43,155 nucleotides of DNA from Fundidesulfovibrio agrisoli (GCF_022808715.1 NZ_JAKZKX010000029.1:1-43155), one strand, 5' to 3'; positions 16,115-25,151 are shown, numbered from the stretch's first letter. Numbers and translations are program-made. The notes: generated from the sequence alone by a model not told the origin.

Positions 16115-17350
16115 GTGGAGCGGAAACCCGAAACAAGGACGCCCGACGTGGGGGACAAGACCAAGAGCTTCCACAAGGGCCAGGTCATCTACAAGGAGGG
16201 CCAGTCCAGCAACGAAGCCTACATCATCAAGCAGGGCTCGGTGGGCGTGTACCGCCTCTCGGGCAACAAGCGCATCACCCTGGGCATCATGCGCCCGGGC
16301 CAGATTTTCGGCGAGATGGGCGTCATCAGCGAAGAGAAGCGCACCGCCTCCGCCGAGGCGCTTGAATACACCGAAGTCATCGTGCTGGACCAGAACCTCC
16401 TGCACACCCTGCTGCTCAAGTGCCCCCGCCCGGTGCAGATCATCACCACCTACCTCGTGGAGCGCATCCGGGCCCTCAACGCCCGCGTGACGGAGCGCAG
16501 CTGCTCCAACACCTTCTCGGCGGTCTGCAACATCATCCAGCTGGCCTGGAAGGGCCTGCCCAGGCCCTCGGCCGCGCCGGGCGCGAAACCCGGAGCCAAG
16601 GGGGAGGCCGCGCAGCTCTCCACGGTGGAGCTCTCCCGCACCATCAAGGACATCCTGCTCATCTCCCAGGTGGAGATCGACGACATCCTGGAGAAGCTGG
16701 CCAAGCTGCACGTGGTGGAGATCACCGACGTCAAGGGCTCCCGCTACCGGCAGGATCCGCTGCTCGGCACCAGGAAGAAGACCGGCGAATTCGTGCGGGA
16801 GCGCCTGCTCTCCGTGCCCGACTTGGAGCGCTTCGCCAACGTGACCCGCAACCTGGCCAAGGACAACCAGGACGACACCGCCTGCGAGCTGGAGTTCATC
16901 GACCTGGACGACTTCGCGGCCCTGGTGCAGGCGCAGCCGGAAACGATCCTGAAAAAGATTTCCTACGGCGAGATGCCCCCCACCTCCTTCTTCTTCCACA
17001 AGCGCTCCATCACGGACTACGCGGAGCAGGTGGGCGGCGAATTCTTCCAGCGCGCCAAGCGCCCGCGCCTCAAAACCGAAGACCTGGCCACCGTGCAGGA
17101 CATCGTGGCCGTGGACAACGCCACCCTGGGCGAGGCGCTCTCCAAACTGGGGTTCTACAAGGTGTCGGTGCTGGCCTCCCTGGCCGGGCCCGAGGCCAGG
17201 CAGAAGATCATGGCCAACCTCTCCAAGAAGATCGCGGCCGTGGTCACCGAGGAGGTCGGACGCCTGGGCGCGGTGGACCCCGACGAAGCCTCGGACATCG
17301 AGGACGAACTCCTGGCGCTCATCAAGACCATGAAGGGGCTTAACGGGTGA
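16115..17350 (+). CDS. Cyclic-nucleotide-binding protein with a FliG_C-like domain
   Basis: The 411-residue protein begins with a cyclic nucleotide-binding domain (about 18-125) whose phosphate-binding cassette is intact: Glu67 in FGEMG and Arg76 in KRTASAE. A winged-helix-like segment follows (about 168-205, LSRTIKDILLISQVEIDDIL), then a region I do not recognise (about 210-325). The last 85 residues (QKIMANLSKKIA, then the LGAVDPDEASDIEDEL segment) resemble the FliG C-terminal domain, which contacts the MotA stator, though the LDDR motif of FliG reads VDNA here. A GTG at 16115 with SD GGAGG 7 nt upstream was chosen over the open frame from 16001. Its stop overlaps the motA start (GTGA). I infer a regulator or adaptor of the stator encoded next to it; a Crp-like transcription factor is the alternative. 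Confidence 0.82.
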   Translation: MERKPETRTPDVGDKTKSFHKGQVIYKEGQSSNEAYIIKQGSVGVYRLSGNKRITLGIMRPGQIFGEMGVISEEKRTASAEALEYTEVIVLDQNLLHTLLLKCPRPVQIITTYLVERIRALNARVTERSCSNTFSAVCNIIQLAWKGLPRPSAAPGAKPGAKGEAAQLSTVELSRTIKDILLISQVEIDDILEKLAKLHVVEITDVKGSRYRQDPLLGTRKKTGEFVRERLLSVPDLERFANVTRNLAKDNQDDTACELEFIDLDDFAALVQAQPETILKKISYGEMPPTSFFFHKRSITDYAEQVGGEFFQRAKRPRLKTEDLATVQDIVAVDNATLGEALSKLGFYKVSVLASLAGPEARQKIMANLSKKIAAVVTEEVGRLGAVDPDEASDIEDELLALIKTMKGLNG

Positions 17351-18126
17351 ACATAGCCACAGTCATCGGCTTCACGGCGGGCATCATCATCCTGGGGACG
17401 GCCACGTTCTTCGCCACGGATTCCGCGCGCGTCTTCATCAACTTCCCGGGCCTGGCCATCGTGCTCGGCGGCACCCTGGCCTCCACCTTCATCTGCTTCC
17501 CGCTCAAGGAAGTCACCCGGGTTTTCAACATCTTCCTCACGGCCCTCAAGCGCGAGGAGCTGCCCATCGGCAACTACATCGAGGCCATCGTGCACATCGC
17601 GCGGGAGGCCTCGGCGCGGGGCAAGGTCCACCTGGAGAGCGCCCTGCCCGGCATCGAGAACGAATTCCTCCAGAACGCCATCCAGATGCTCGTGGACGGC
17701 TACTCCCGCGAGGAGATCAAGGAAATCCTGGAGACGCGCATCGAGCAGACCTACCAGCAGGAGATCTCCTCGGCCGGCATCTACCGCACCATGGCCAAGC
17801 TCTCCCCGGCCTACGGGCTCATCGGCACGCTCATCGGCTTCATCGGGCTGATGCAGGTCATGGGCAGCGGCGGCCTCTCCACCCTGGGCCAGCATATGGC
17901 TGTGGCCCTGACCACCACGCTCTACGGCATCCTGCTCTCCAACCTGATCTTCCTGCCCATCGCCGTGAAGGTGGAGAAGCGCATCGAGGAGCGCGTGCTG
18001 CTCATGTGCGTGATCCGCGACGGCGTGCTCTTCATCAAGGACAAGACCCCCGCGGCCATCGTCTACGACAAGCTCAAGGCCTACCTGCCCCCCAGGCGCT
18101 GGGCCTCCATCGGCAAGCGCCCCTAG
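17347..18126 (+). CDS. motA: Flagellar motor stator protein MotA
   Basis: MotA forms the ion-channel stator with MotB and pushes on FliG. The 259-residue protein has four membrane segments (about 1-22, 32-52, 150-175 and 182-205), the conserved Pro-containing SPAYGLIGTLIGFIGLMQVM before segment 3, and the large cytoplasmic loop with charged residues between segments 2 and 3. The GTG start overlaps the upstream stop codon in GTGA, so translation is coupled to the CNB/FliG_C gene. The coupling ion is not evident from sequence. Confidence 0.95.
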   Translation: MNIATVIGFTAGIIILGTATFFATDSARVFINFPGLAIVLGGTLASTFICFPLKEVTRVFNIFLTALKREELPIGNYIEAIVHIAREASARGKVHLESALPGIENEFLQNAIQMLVDGYSREEIKEILETRIEQTYQQEISSAGIYRTMAKLSPAYGLIGTLIGFIGLMQVMGSGGLSTLGQHMAVALTTTLYGILLSNLIFLPIAVKVEKRIEERVLLMCVIRDGVLFIKDKTPAAIVYDKLKAYLPPRRWASIGKRP

Positions 18127-18135
18127 GCCTGGCCC

Positions 18136-18948
18136 ATGCTCAACCTCAGCAAACTGCGCGGCCGCCAGAAGGACGAGGACGAGGGGACCTGGTTCGTCTC
18201 CCTGGCGGACCTGCTCACCCTGCTGCTCTGCTTCTTCGTGCTCATGCTCTCCGTCTCCCAACTGGACCAGGACCGCTACAAGAAGGTGGCCAGCGCCCTG
18301 GAGGAGTCCCTGAAGGCCGAGAAGGCCAAGCGCTCCGCCCTGCCCCAGGGAGTGCCCGTCAAGCAGGACATCAACCTGGGCGGCCAGCTCTACCCCGTGG
18401 TGCCCCCCGCCCTGCCCCCGCAGGTCTATGAGAACAAGATCCCGGCCGGGGGCCTGAACCCGCCCGCGCAGACCGGGCAGCCCAAGCCCGGCAAGTCCAT
18501 CGACGAGGTGCGCAACGAGCTGGGCCTGCGCTTCGCCCAGGACCCCGCCGGGGTGCAGATCGAACAGCGCGAGGGCGGCTTCGCCATCACCCTCAAGGGC
18601 GCGGTGCTCTTCGACAAGGCCAGCGCGGACCTGACCGCCAACTCCATCCCCTATCTCGACTCCATCGCCGCCTCGCTGCGCGGCACGCCCTACGCCGTCA
18701 CCGTGGAGGGCCACACGGACAACCTGCCCATCCAGTCCTTCGTGTACCCCTCCAACTGGGAGCTCTCGGCGGCCCGGGCCTCCCGCGTGGCCAGGCACCT
18801 CATCGACCGGGGCGTGGCCAAGGAGCGCATCCACGTGACCGGCTACGCCGACACCCGCCCCGTGGCGCCCAACGACACCCCGCAGGGCCAGCCCATCCCC
18901 GAGAACCAGGCCCGCAACCGGCGCGTGGTCGTCCTCATCAATCCATGA
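18136..18948 (+). CDS. motB: Flagellar motor stator protein MotB
   Basis: MotB anchors the stator to peptidoglycan and carries the ion-binding aspartate, here Asp25 in VSLADLLTLLLCFFVLM of the single membrane segment (about 20-40). A Pro-rich linker (about 75-120) leads to the OmpA-like peptidoglycan-binding domain (about 140-268) with VEGHTDNLPI and LSAARASRVARHL. The 270-residue length is normal. It lies 9 nt after motA, and its stop overlaps the start of the TPR gene. Confidence 0.95.
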   Translation: MLNLSKLRGRQKDEDEGTWFVSLADLLTLLLCFFVLMLSVSQLDQDRYKKVASALEESLKAEKAKRSALPQGVPVKQDINLGGQLYPVVPPALPPQVYENKIPAGGLNPPAQTGQPKPGKSIDEVRNELGLRFAQDPAGVQIEQREGGFAITLKGAVLFDKASADLTANSIPYLDSIAASLRGTPYAVTVEGHTDNLPIQSFVYPSNWELSAARASRVARHLIDRGVAKERIHVTGYADTRPVAPNDTPQGQPIPENQARNRRVVVLINP

Positions 18949-19757
18949 GCGGCGCGGACACCCTGGACATCGGGCCGGACACGGCCCAGCCCAAGCTCAA
19001 GGGCGTGTTCTCCTCTTCGGCGCTGCCCGGGCAGGAGCCCGACCCGGCCGTGGAAAAGCACTTCTGGTTCGCGCGCGAGAGCGTGCCCGGCGTGGTGAGC
19101 ATCCAACTGCTCGACGAGCACCAATTGCCCACGCAGCGCAAGATACAGGTGCCCAGGGACGAATTCCTGCGCGATTTCACCCTGGAGCCGGACCTGGGCT
19201 ACAAGCTGCTCACGCAGCGCGTGCTCATGGGCGACTACTACCGCAACCAGGGCATGAACGTTGAGGCCAAGATCGAGTACCAGAAGGTGTTGCGCGTGGA
19301 CGAGGAGAACATACGCGGCAACTTCGGCCTGGGCCTGGCCTACCTGGCGCTCAACCAGTTGGAGAAGGGGCGCTACGCCTTCGAGAAGCTTGTGCGCCTG
19401 GACGAGAGCTTCAGCGCCGAGCACAAGCACCTGTTCAACGATTTCGGCATCGCCTTGCGCAAGCGCGGCCTCTTCGACGAGGCCCTGGCCTTCTACCACC
19501 GCGCCCGCGAACTCTGCGACGACGACGAGCACCTGCGCCTGAACATCGCCAGGGCCTGGTTCGAGAAGGGCGACACCGAGATGGCCTTCACCGAGCTGCG
19601 CATCTGCCTGGAGCTGGACAACAACTTCCGGGAGGCGCTGGCCTTTCTGGCCTACCTGCAGAAGCACGAGATCATGCCCCAAAAGCCTGAGCTGCGGGAA
19701 TACTTCCAGCGCATGGCGCTCAAGCGGAGCGAGTTCGGGTCCCTGCTGGAGGATTGA
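18945..19757 (+). CDS. TPR-repeat protein of the stator operon
   Basis: This 270-residue protein has no signal peptide or membrane segment, so it is cytoplasmic. From about residue 85 it consists of tetratricopeptide-type helical pairs (LLTQRVLMGDYYRNQGMNVE, then GNFGLGLAYLALNQLEKGR, GIALRKRGLFDEALAFYHRA and NIARAWFEKGDTEMAFTEL), a scaffold for protein contacts. The first 80 residues have no recognisable fold. Its ATG overlaps the motB stop as ATGA, so it is the last gene of a coupled four-gene unit. A role in stator assembly or in binding the CNB/FliG_C protein is inference. Confidence 0.85.
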   Translation: MSGADTLDIGPDTAQPKLKGVFSSSALPGQEPDPAVEKHFWFARESVPGVVSIQLLDEHQLPTQRKIQVPRDEFLRDFTLEPDLGYKLLTQRVLMGDYYRNQGMNVEAKIEYQKVLRVDEENIRGNFGLGLAYLALNQLEKGRYAFEKLVRLDESFSAEHKHLFNDFGIALRKRGLFDEALAFYHRARELCDDDEHLRLNIARAWFEKGDTEMAFTELRICLELDNNFREALAFLAYLQKHEIMPQKPELREYFQRMALKRSEFGSLLED

Positions 19758-19893
19758 TCCGCCGGGGCGCGATTCCCGCACGATCCCAACCGTTTTTGCG
19801 CTGCCGGCCGTGTCGCGGCGCAGCCATCGCCTGCTCTCTTGTCCCCGCGCCGTCCGGGGATTGTCCTGCCGAAGCTCGTTATTCGCGCCCTGC

Positions 19894-19923
19894 TTGCCTT
19901 TTTCGCGCCCTGCGGACTATGCT
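19894..19923 (+). promoter_or_regulatory. Possible sigma-70-type promoter of the azoreductase gene
   Basis: TTGCCT (19894-19899) and TATGCT (19918-19923) are 18 nt apart and lie about 50 nt upstream of the ATG at 19974. Each hexamer matches the consensus at four positions. Confidence 0.35.
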
Positions 19924-19973
19924 CGCGGCGTATCATTCCAATACGCCCGGCCGAACCGCCGCAAGGAGCTCCC

Positions 19974-20600
19974 ATGTCCACCATCCTCTACATCAAGGCC
20001 TCGCCGCGCGGCGCGCGCTCGCACTCCATCGCCGTGGCCGACGCCTTCCTGGAAGTCCTGGCCGAGCGCGACCCCGATATCCTCATCAAGACCCGCAACC
20101 TCTTCGATGGCGACCTCCCCGCCTTCGACGGCCCCACCCTGCAGGCCAAGTACAACGTGCTGCACGGCCTGACGCACGACCCGGAGCAGTTCCGCGCCTG
20201 GGAGGCGGTGCGGCGCCTGGTGGAGGAGCTCAAGATGTGCTCGAGGCTTGTGATGGCCGTGCCCATGTGGAACTTCAGCCTGCCCTACCCGCTCAAGCAC
20301 TACATCGACCTGATCGTGCAGCCCGGTTTGAGCTTCGAGGCGGACGGGGACGGGGTGCGCGGGCTCATCCCGGACAAGCCGGTGTTCGTGGCCTACGCCA
20401 GCGGCGGGCAGTACCCGGCGGGCACGGCCGCCGCCGCGCTGGACCACCAGAAGCCCTACCTGGAGATGATTCTGGGCTATATCGGGCTGATGGACATCCG
20501 TTCCGTGCGGGTGGAGTCCACCCTGGCTTCGGACGACGTGGCGGGGGACAGCAGGAACCGGGCGATCGCGAAAGCGAGGGAGATGGCGAAGGAGTTCTAG
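19974..20600 (+). CDS. FMN-dependent NADH-azoreductase-like flavodoxin-fold quinone reductase
   Basis: The 208-residue cytosolic protein belongs to the NQO1/AzoR flavodoxin-fold family: the N-terminal STILYIKASPRGARSHS binds FMN phosphate, and VPMWNFSLPYPLKHYIDL and YASGGQYP are the flavin-ring loops. AzoR enzymes reduce quinones, azo dyes and nitro compounds by two electrons with NADH; the physiological substrate here is unknown. SD AAGGAG precedes the ATG at 19974; an earlier in-frame start at 19839 lies in sequence without coding character. It is separated by 217 nt from the TPR gene and probably has its own promoter. Confidence 0.88.
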   Translation: MSTILYIKASPRGARSHSIAVADAFLEVLAERDPDILIKTRNLFDGDLPAFDGPTLQAKYNVLHGLTHDPEQFRAWEAVRRLVEELKMCSRLVMAVPMWNFSLPYPLKHYIDLIVQPGLSFEADGDGVRGLIPDKPVFVAYASGGQYPAGTAAAALDHQKPYLEMILGYIGLMDIRSVRVESTLASDDVAGDSRNRAIAKAREMAKEF

Positions 20601-20651
20601 TCGCCGCGCCTGCGGATCAGTTCTTAATGAACAGGAGTTGTGTGATTTCAG

Positions 20652-21863
20652 ATGAACAGGATGTCGATTCTCGCCGTAGTGGCCTTGGTCGTGATGTCGC
20701 TCCCCGCTATGGCCGCAGACCTCGGGCCTGCCTGCGCCGGAGTTCGCTACGAGCGCATCGGGTCCTACACCGTGGAGCGGTTGAACCGGATCATGGGCAA
20801 GGAGCTGTCGGAATTCAGCGCGTTCAAGACGGCCTATCCCGCCGCCAAGAATGCCGTCGATCTGTACCGAGTGACATACGATACCGTCATACCCGAGCAG
20901 AACAACCGCCCGGTCAGGGCCTCGGGCCTGCTCGCCGTACCTCGGGTGGCGAAGAGGACGCTGCCGGTGCTCTCGTATCAGCACGGTACGGTGTTCAGCA
21001 GAACGGCGGTGCCCTCCAACCCGGAGGAATCCATGGAGACGCGGCTGATGATAGCGCGTTTCGCCGGGGACGGTTATGTCGTGATCGGGGCGGATTACAT
21101 CGGCAAGGGGCTCTCCGCTGAGCCGGACAGCTACATGGTCAAGGAGGCCACCGCGCAGGCCTGCCTGGACATGCTGTTCGCATCCAGGGCGGTGTGCCGC
21201 GCCCTGAATATCGAACAGGGCGACCTTTTCCTGAGCGGGTGGTCGCAGGGGGCGTGGAGCACCATGGTGTTCCGCCACAGGCTGGAGAGCCTGGGCATTT
21301 CGGTAAAGGCCGCAGCCACGGCGAGCACCCCCAATGATCTCTACATGCTGCTGACAAGGTGGATAAACAACCCCACCGCGTTGGATGCGAGCTACCTCGT
21401 CGCGCTGCCGGTATTGTTCATCAACTCCTACGAGCGCTATTACGGGATGAGCGGCCTGAGCCGTACGGCCATAAAACCGCAGTACTGGCAGGCCGCCAAC
21501 GATTTTTACGAGAACAGGATCGGCTGGGATGAGGCCGCCAAACTGCTGCCCGCCACAGTGGCGGACTTGCTGCAGCCGGAGTTCGCGGCGGCCAGTTCGA
21601 TGGCCGCAAGCCCTTTCTTCAGGCAGCTCCAGGACAACCAGGCCTACCGCTGGCGCTCCGCCACCCCCAGCCGCTATTACTTCGGGAAGGCGGATGAGGT
21701 CATGCCGCCCGCCATAGCGACGTTGCCGGTGGAGTACACGCGCGCCCTGGGCGGGGCGGCCGCCGAGGCCGTGTACGCCGGCGACGAGGCCGACCATCGC
21801 GGCACGTTCCTGTACGGAGCGTACGACCAGAAGGTGTGGTTCGACAGCCTGCTGAGGCGCTAG
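20652..21863 (+). CDS. Secreted alpha/beta hydrolase (secretory lipase/esterase-like)
   Basis: The 403-residue protein has a signal peptide (ILAVVALVVMSLPAMA, cut after AMA) and is probably periplasmic or exported. The nucleophile elbow is GWSQGAWS with Ser198; likely partners are the Asp in FGKADEVMP and the His in DEADHRGTF, in the right order for an alpha/beta hydrolase triad. VLSYQHGT supplies the oxyanion-hole region. The fold order resembles the LIP secretory lipase family, so an ester or lipid substrate is probable but unproven. Codon use is less GC-biased than in neighbouring genes (ATA, TTG, CGA and GTA are visible), which may indicate later acquisition. The SD AGGAG is 16 nt from the ATG, longer than usual. 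Confidence 0.82.
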   Translation: MNRMSILAVVALVVMSLPAMAADLGPACAGVRYERIGSYTVERLNRIMGKELSEFSAFKTAYPAAKNAVDLYRVTYDTVIPEQNNRPVRASGLLAVPRVAKRTLPVLSYQHGTVFSRTAVPSNPEESMETRLMIARFAGDGYVVIGADYIGKGLSAEPDSYMVKEATAQACLDMLFASRAVCRALNIEQGDLFLSGWSQGAWSTMVFRHRLESLGISVKAAATASTPNDLYMLLTRWINNPTALDASYLVALPVLFINSYERYYGMSGLSRTAIKPQYWQAANDFYENRIGWDEAAKLLPATVADLLQPEFAAASSMAASPFFRQLQDNQAYRWRSATPSRYYFGKADEVMPPAIATLPVEYTRALGGAAAEAVYAGDEADHRGTFLYGAYDQKVWFDSLLRR

Positions 21864-21874
21864 AATCGTGGGGA

Positions 21875-21900
21875 ACCGCCCTGGGTCACGCCGGGGCGGT
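21875..21900. terminator. Hairpin between convergent hydrolase and receiver-TPR genes
   Basis: A 7-bp stem (accgccc 21875-21881 with gggcggt 21894-21900) fills the 40-nt convergent gap. It could end both transcripts, but lacks a T tract. Confidence 0.4.
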
Positions 21901-21903
21901 GGA

Positions 21904-23004
21904 TCAAATATCCTGCACGCTGTCCAGCGTGCCGGTCGACGGCGCGCCGCCCTTCATCCCCGCGCCCTTGGGCGGTCTGAACTCGCGGGAGAAGAGCTTG
22001 AGGTGCAGCTTGCGGCCTTCGGCGAAGTTGGGGTTGATCCACAGCGCCTTGAGGATGGCCTCCTGCGCGCCCTTGGGGTCGCCCATGAAGAACATGGCTT
22101 TGGCCATGTTGAAGTGGATGTTCTCGTCGTCGGGGGTCAGCTCCAGGGCCTGGCGGTAGGCGTGCAGCGCCCCGGGCAGATCCCCGGCCTTGCGCAGCTT
22201 GACGCCCAGGGTGTTGAAGGGGTTGGGGCTGTCGGCGTCGTACTTGAGCACCTCGATGAACAGCTCCTTGGTCTCCTCCAGCCGGTTGAACTGGGCGAAG
22301 GTCTCGGCGGCCTTCTGCAGGTAGGACTTGTAGCCGTCCAGATCGCCCTTGCCCCTGTAAGCCTCGGCCAGGCCCTTGTAGGCCTCCGCGAACAGCTCGT
22401 TGATCTTCACGGCCTTCTTGAAAGCGATGATGGCCTGGCCGTACTTCTGGCGGAGGAGGTACTTGCAGCCCATGTCGTAGTACTTCTGGGCCTGGTTCTC
22501 CTCGGAGACGAGCTCCTCGAAGGCCTCGATGGCCTCGTCGTACTTGCCCGCCGCCAGGAGCCGCTTGCCCTCCTGCAACTGGGACTGCTCGATGTCCGCC
22601 AGGCGGTCCACCTTCAGGGCGCGCAGCATGTGGTTCTGGAAGGTGTCCACCGTGTAGGGGCGCAGCACGTAGCCGTCCACCCCGGCGGCGATGGCCTCCA
22701 GCACCTTGTCCTTCTGCCCCTCCTGCGTGACCATGATGACCGGCGTATCGCGCAGGTCCATGTTCAGGCGCATGAGTTTGAGGAACTTGAGCCCGTCCAT
22801 GTCCGCAAGCTGGGAGTCGAGCACCACCAGGTCCGCGCTTTGCGCGCCCAGGAAGTCGATGGCCTCCGAGCCGGAGGCGAAATGCTCGATGAGCGCTGCC
22901 TTGAGCTGCTTGAGGCACTGCCTGTCGCGGCGGGCGTGATCCTCCACCCCGGTGACGGTGATCACGACATCCAACCTGATGGGGGAAGAGACCTTTTCCG
23001 GCAC
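21904..23004 (-). CDS. Response-regulator receiver protein with TPR repeats
   Basis: The 366-residue cytoplasmic protein has an N-terminal receiver domain (about 10-130) with the phospho-acceptor Asp63 in LVVLDSQLADMDG and the signalling Thr in VIMVTQE. The Lys that normally completes the active site (KP) is Arg here (VLRPYT), and the acidic pair is only plausibly Glu21-Asp22, so phosphorylation chemistry may be altered. From about residue 145 on it is a series of TPR repeats (KYDEAIEAFEELV, YGQAIIAFKKAVKI, LPGALHAYRQALEL and GDPKGAQEAILKALW). Receiver-TPR proteins act as phosphorylation-controlled scaffolds; the partner is unknown. It lies 39 nt behind the HD-domain gene on the same strand. 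Confidence 0.88.
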   Translation of the reverse strand: MPEKVSSPIRLDVVITVTGVEDHARRDRQCLKQLKAALIEHFASGSEAIDFLGAQSADLVVLDSQLADMDGLKFLKLMRLNMDLRDTPVIMVTQEGQKDKVLEAIAAGVDGYVLRPYTVDTFQNHMLRALKVDRLADIEQSQLQEGKRLLAAGKYDEAIEAFEELVSEENQAQKYYDMGCKYLLRQKYGQAIIAFKKAVKINELFAEAYKGLAEAYRGKGDLDGYKSYLQKAAETFAQFNRLEETKELFIEVLKYDADSPNPFNTLGVKLRKAGDLPGALHAYRQALELTPDDENIHFNMAKAMFFMGDPKGAQEAILKALWINPNFAEGRKLHLKLFSREFRPPKGAGMKGGAPSTGTLDSVQDI

Positions 23005-23043
23005 CTGGCGCTCCGCAATATTGATGGGATGTTGAAAAATACT

Positions 23044-23805
23044 CTATCGACTGAGGTGACTATAAATCCCGTCTTTCAAAAGCGTCAACTGGGGGTCGCC
23101 CGGCAGGATGGCGAAAAGGCTCTCCACGTGGCCCCGCTCGAGAAAGGCCTTGCGCGCGGCCCGGCTGGCGAGGTCGAAGACCCAGCTGAGCAGCAGGAGG
23201 GTGAAGTCGTTCTCGTAGCGCATGAGCCCGTAATCGCCGATGGACCCGGACCTGATCTGGTCCACGATGGCCTGGGTGTAGCGCTCGGGCTCGTTGCGCA
23301 CGTTCAGCACGACCACCTCGGAGCGCTTGCCCCCGGGCTGCAGGTACTCGAGCATGATGCGCACGATGTCGAGCTTGTCGCAGTCGCGCACCAGGCGGGT
23401 CACCGCGGCGAGTTCCGGCCCGGCCCCGCGCGGGATGGCCCGGCGATTGTGCAGCACCACGGCCCCCAGCACCAGGGCGCGCATTTCAGGGTCCAGCGCC
23501 CGGATGTGGCCCAGGCCGCGCAGGGCGCGCACGCCCAGGAAGGCGTGGTTGTCGGAGTCGGGGTCGCGGAAGGTCTTGTAGGTTCTGTACTGGGGAAAGC
23601 GCCCGGTGTCGTGGTAGAGCGCCCCCAGCAGGCAGGCTTCCTCCAGATGGGCGGGCAGGCCCAGCGTGGGCGTGATGGCCCGGGCCTCCCGCAGCACATT
23701 GAGGGAGTGCTCCAGCTTCAGGTCGATATGTTCGTCATCCTCGGGGACGCCCGTCCGGAATTCCGCAACGTACCCCTTGAACCAATCCACATGCCTCTCA
23801 AGCAC
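23044..23805 (-). CDS. HD-domain metal-dependent phosphohydrolase
   Basis: The 253-residue protein has the HD superfamily metal ligands: His33 in LEHSLNV, His65-Asp66 in ALYHDTGRFPQY, a central VLHNRR, and the last Asp in VRDCDKLDIV. This arrangement is typical of HD hydrolases acting on nucleotides or phosphate esters. It lacks the HD-GYP signature, so c-di-GMP hydrolysis is unlikely. No signal peptide or membrane segment is present. It lies upstream of the receiver-TPR gene and may be co-expressed. The substrate is unknown. Confidence 0.85.
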   Translation of the reverse strand: MLERHVDWFKGYVAEFRTGVPEDDEHIDLKLEHSLNVLREARAITPTLGLPAHLEEACLLGALYHDTGRFPQYRTYKTFRDPDSDNHAFLGVRALRGLGHIRALDPEMRALVLGAVVLHNRRAIPRGAGPELAAVTRLVRDCDKLDIVRIMLEYLQPGGKRSEVVVLNVRNEPERYTQAIVDQIRSGSIGDYGLMRYENDFTLLLLSWVFDLASRAARKAFLERGHVESLFAILPGDPQLTLLKDGIYSHLSR

Positions 23806-23935
23806 AGAACACCTCGCCTTGGTCCATTGCCCGGGTTCACTGCATCATCCGCCCGGGATTTTCAAGACATAACCCTTGTGTCCCAAAAGCGAACTCTGTA
23901 GAAATTCAGCCTAGCACGCCCGTTGGAGGAAGTTA

Positions 23936-24334
<399 letters not shown>

Positions 24335-24354
24335 GGCCCGGACCGCCACCAGCC

Positions 24355-25095
24355 ATGAAACGCGCATCGGGACTCCCGGCCCTGCTGACCCTGGCATCCG
24401 CCCCGCTCCTGGCCGCAGGCAACGCCCTGGCCGCCGCGGCGGACCCGCTGGCCACGCCCTCGCGCGCGTCCTACAGCATCATGGACTTCCTGCTCATGGC
24501 CCTGCTGGGCTACCTGGCCTGGCGGCTCATCTCCCGCATCGCCAACCGCGACAAGGACAAGGACGACGAGCCCCCCACCTACGACGTCACGCCGCGCGAC
24601 AACGAGGAGGACGTCTCCCCGCAGGAGCGCCGCAGCCGCGCCGCCCAGGCCGCCTGGGAATACCTGACCGGCGAGAAAGGGGCCGACCTCCACCCCGAGG
24701 GCAAGCAAAAGACCGTAAGCGACGGCGGGTTCGACGAGCGGGATTTCCTGCGCGGAGCCAAGCTGATGTACGGGCGCGTGCGGCAATCCTGGGCGGGGCG
24801 CGACATGGCGGACCTGCGCCAGTTCGCCGCGCCGGACATGATGCGCGAGTTCGAGCGCCTGAACTCGGAAAACCCCGCGCACGAGAAGGTGGCCGTGCTG
24901 CTGGTGGAGGCCCAGGTGCTGGAGGTCAAGAAGGAGGAGAAGCGCACCGTGGTCCGCGTTGGCTATGAGGCCACCCTCTCGGACGACCCGGCCAACACGG
25001 CCTCCCGCAAGGTCAGCGAAACGTGGGTGTTCTCCCGCGACGACACCGTGGTGGACGGCCACTGGCTGCTGGAGAGCATGGAGACGGTGCAGTAG
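24355..25095 (+). CDS. Tim44-like domain membrane-anchored protein
   Basis: The 246-residue protein has a signal peptide (about 1-26), a membrane segment (about 42-60, IMDFLLMALLGYLAWRL), a charged linker, and a C-terminal Tim44-like domain (about 120-245) with FDERDFLRGAKLMYGRV and WAGRDMADLRQFA. Bacterial Tim44-like proteins are membrane proteins of largely unknown role, related to the mitochondrial import factor Tim44 and to MRPL45. Here the domain probably faces the cytoplasm or the periplasm depending on cleavage, which I cannot decide. It ends before a strong bidirectional terminator. Confidence 0.85.
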   Translation: MKRASGLPALLTLASAPLLAAGNALAAAADPLATPSRASYSIMDFLLMALLGYLAWRLISRIANRDKDKDDEPPTYDVTPRDNEEDVSPQERRSRAAQAAWEYLTGEKGADLHPEGKQKTVSDGGFDERDFLRGAKLMYGRVRQSWAGRDMADLRQFAAPDMMREFERLNSENPAHEKVAVLLVEAQVLEVKKEEKRTVVRVGYEATLSDDPANTASRKVSETWVFSRDDTVVDGHWLLESMETVQ

Positions 25096-25127
25096 CCTGC
25101 TCTTCATCGCTCAACGCAACAGAACGA

Positions 25128-25151
25128 AAAAAGGGCCCGAAGGCCCTTTTT
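25128..25151. terminator. Bidirectional intrinsic terminator
   Basis: A 10-bp stem (25128-25137 with 25142-25151) with tetraloop cgaa has A and T tracts at its ends. It serves the Tim44-like gene on plus and the aminotransferase gene on minus. Confidence 0.92.

Noticed and set aside
19917-21797. A 626-residue minus-strand frame spanning the azoreductase and hydrolase genes
   Set aside because: Both plus-strand genes have catalytic motifs and start signals; the antisense frame has none.
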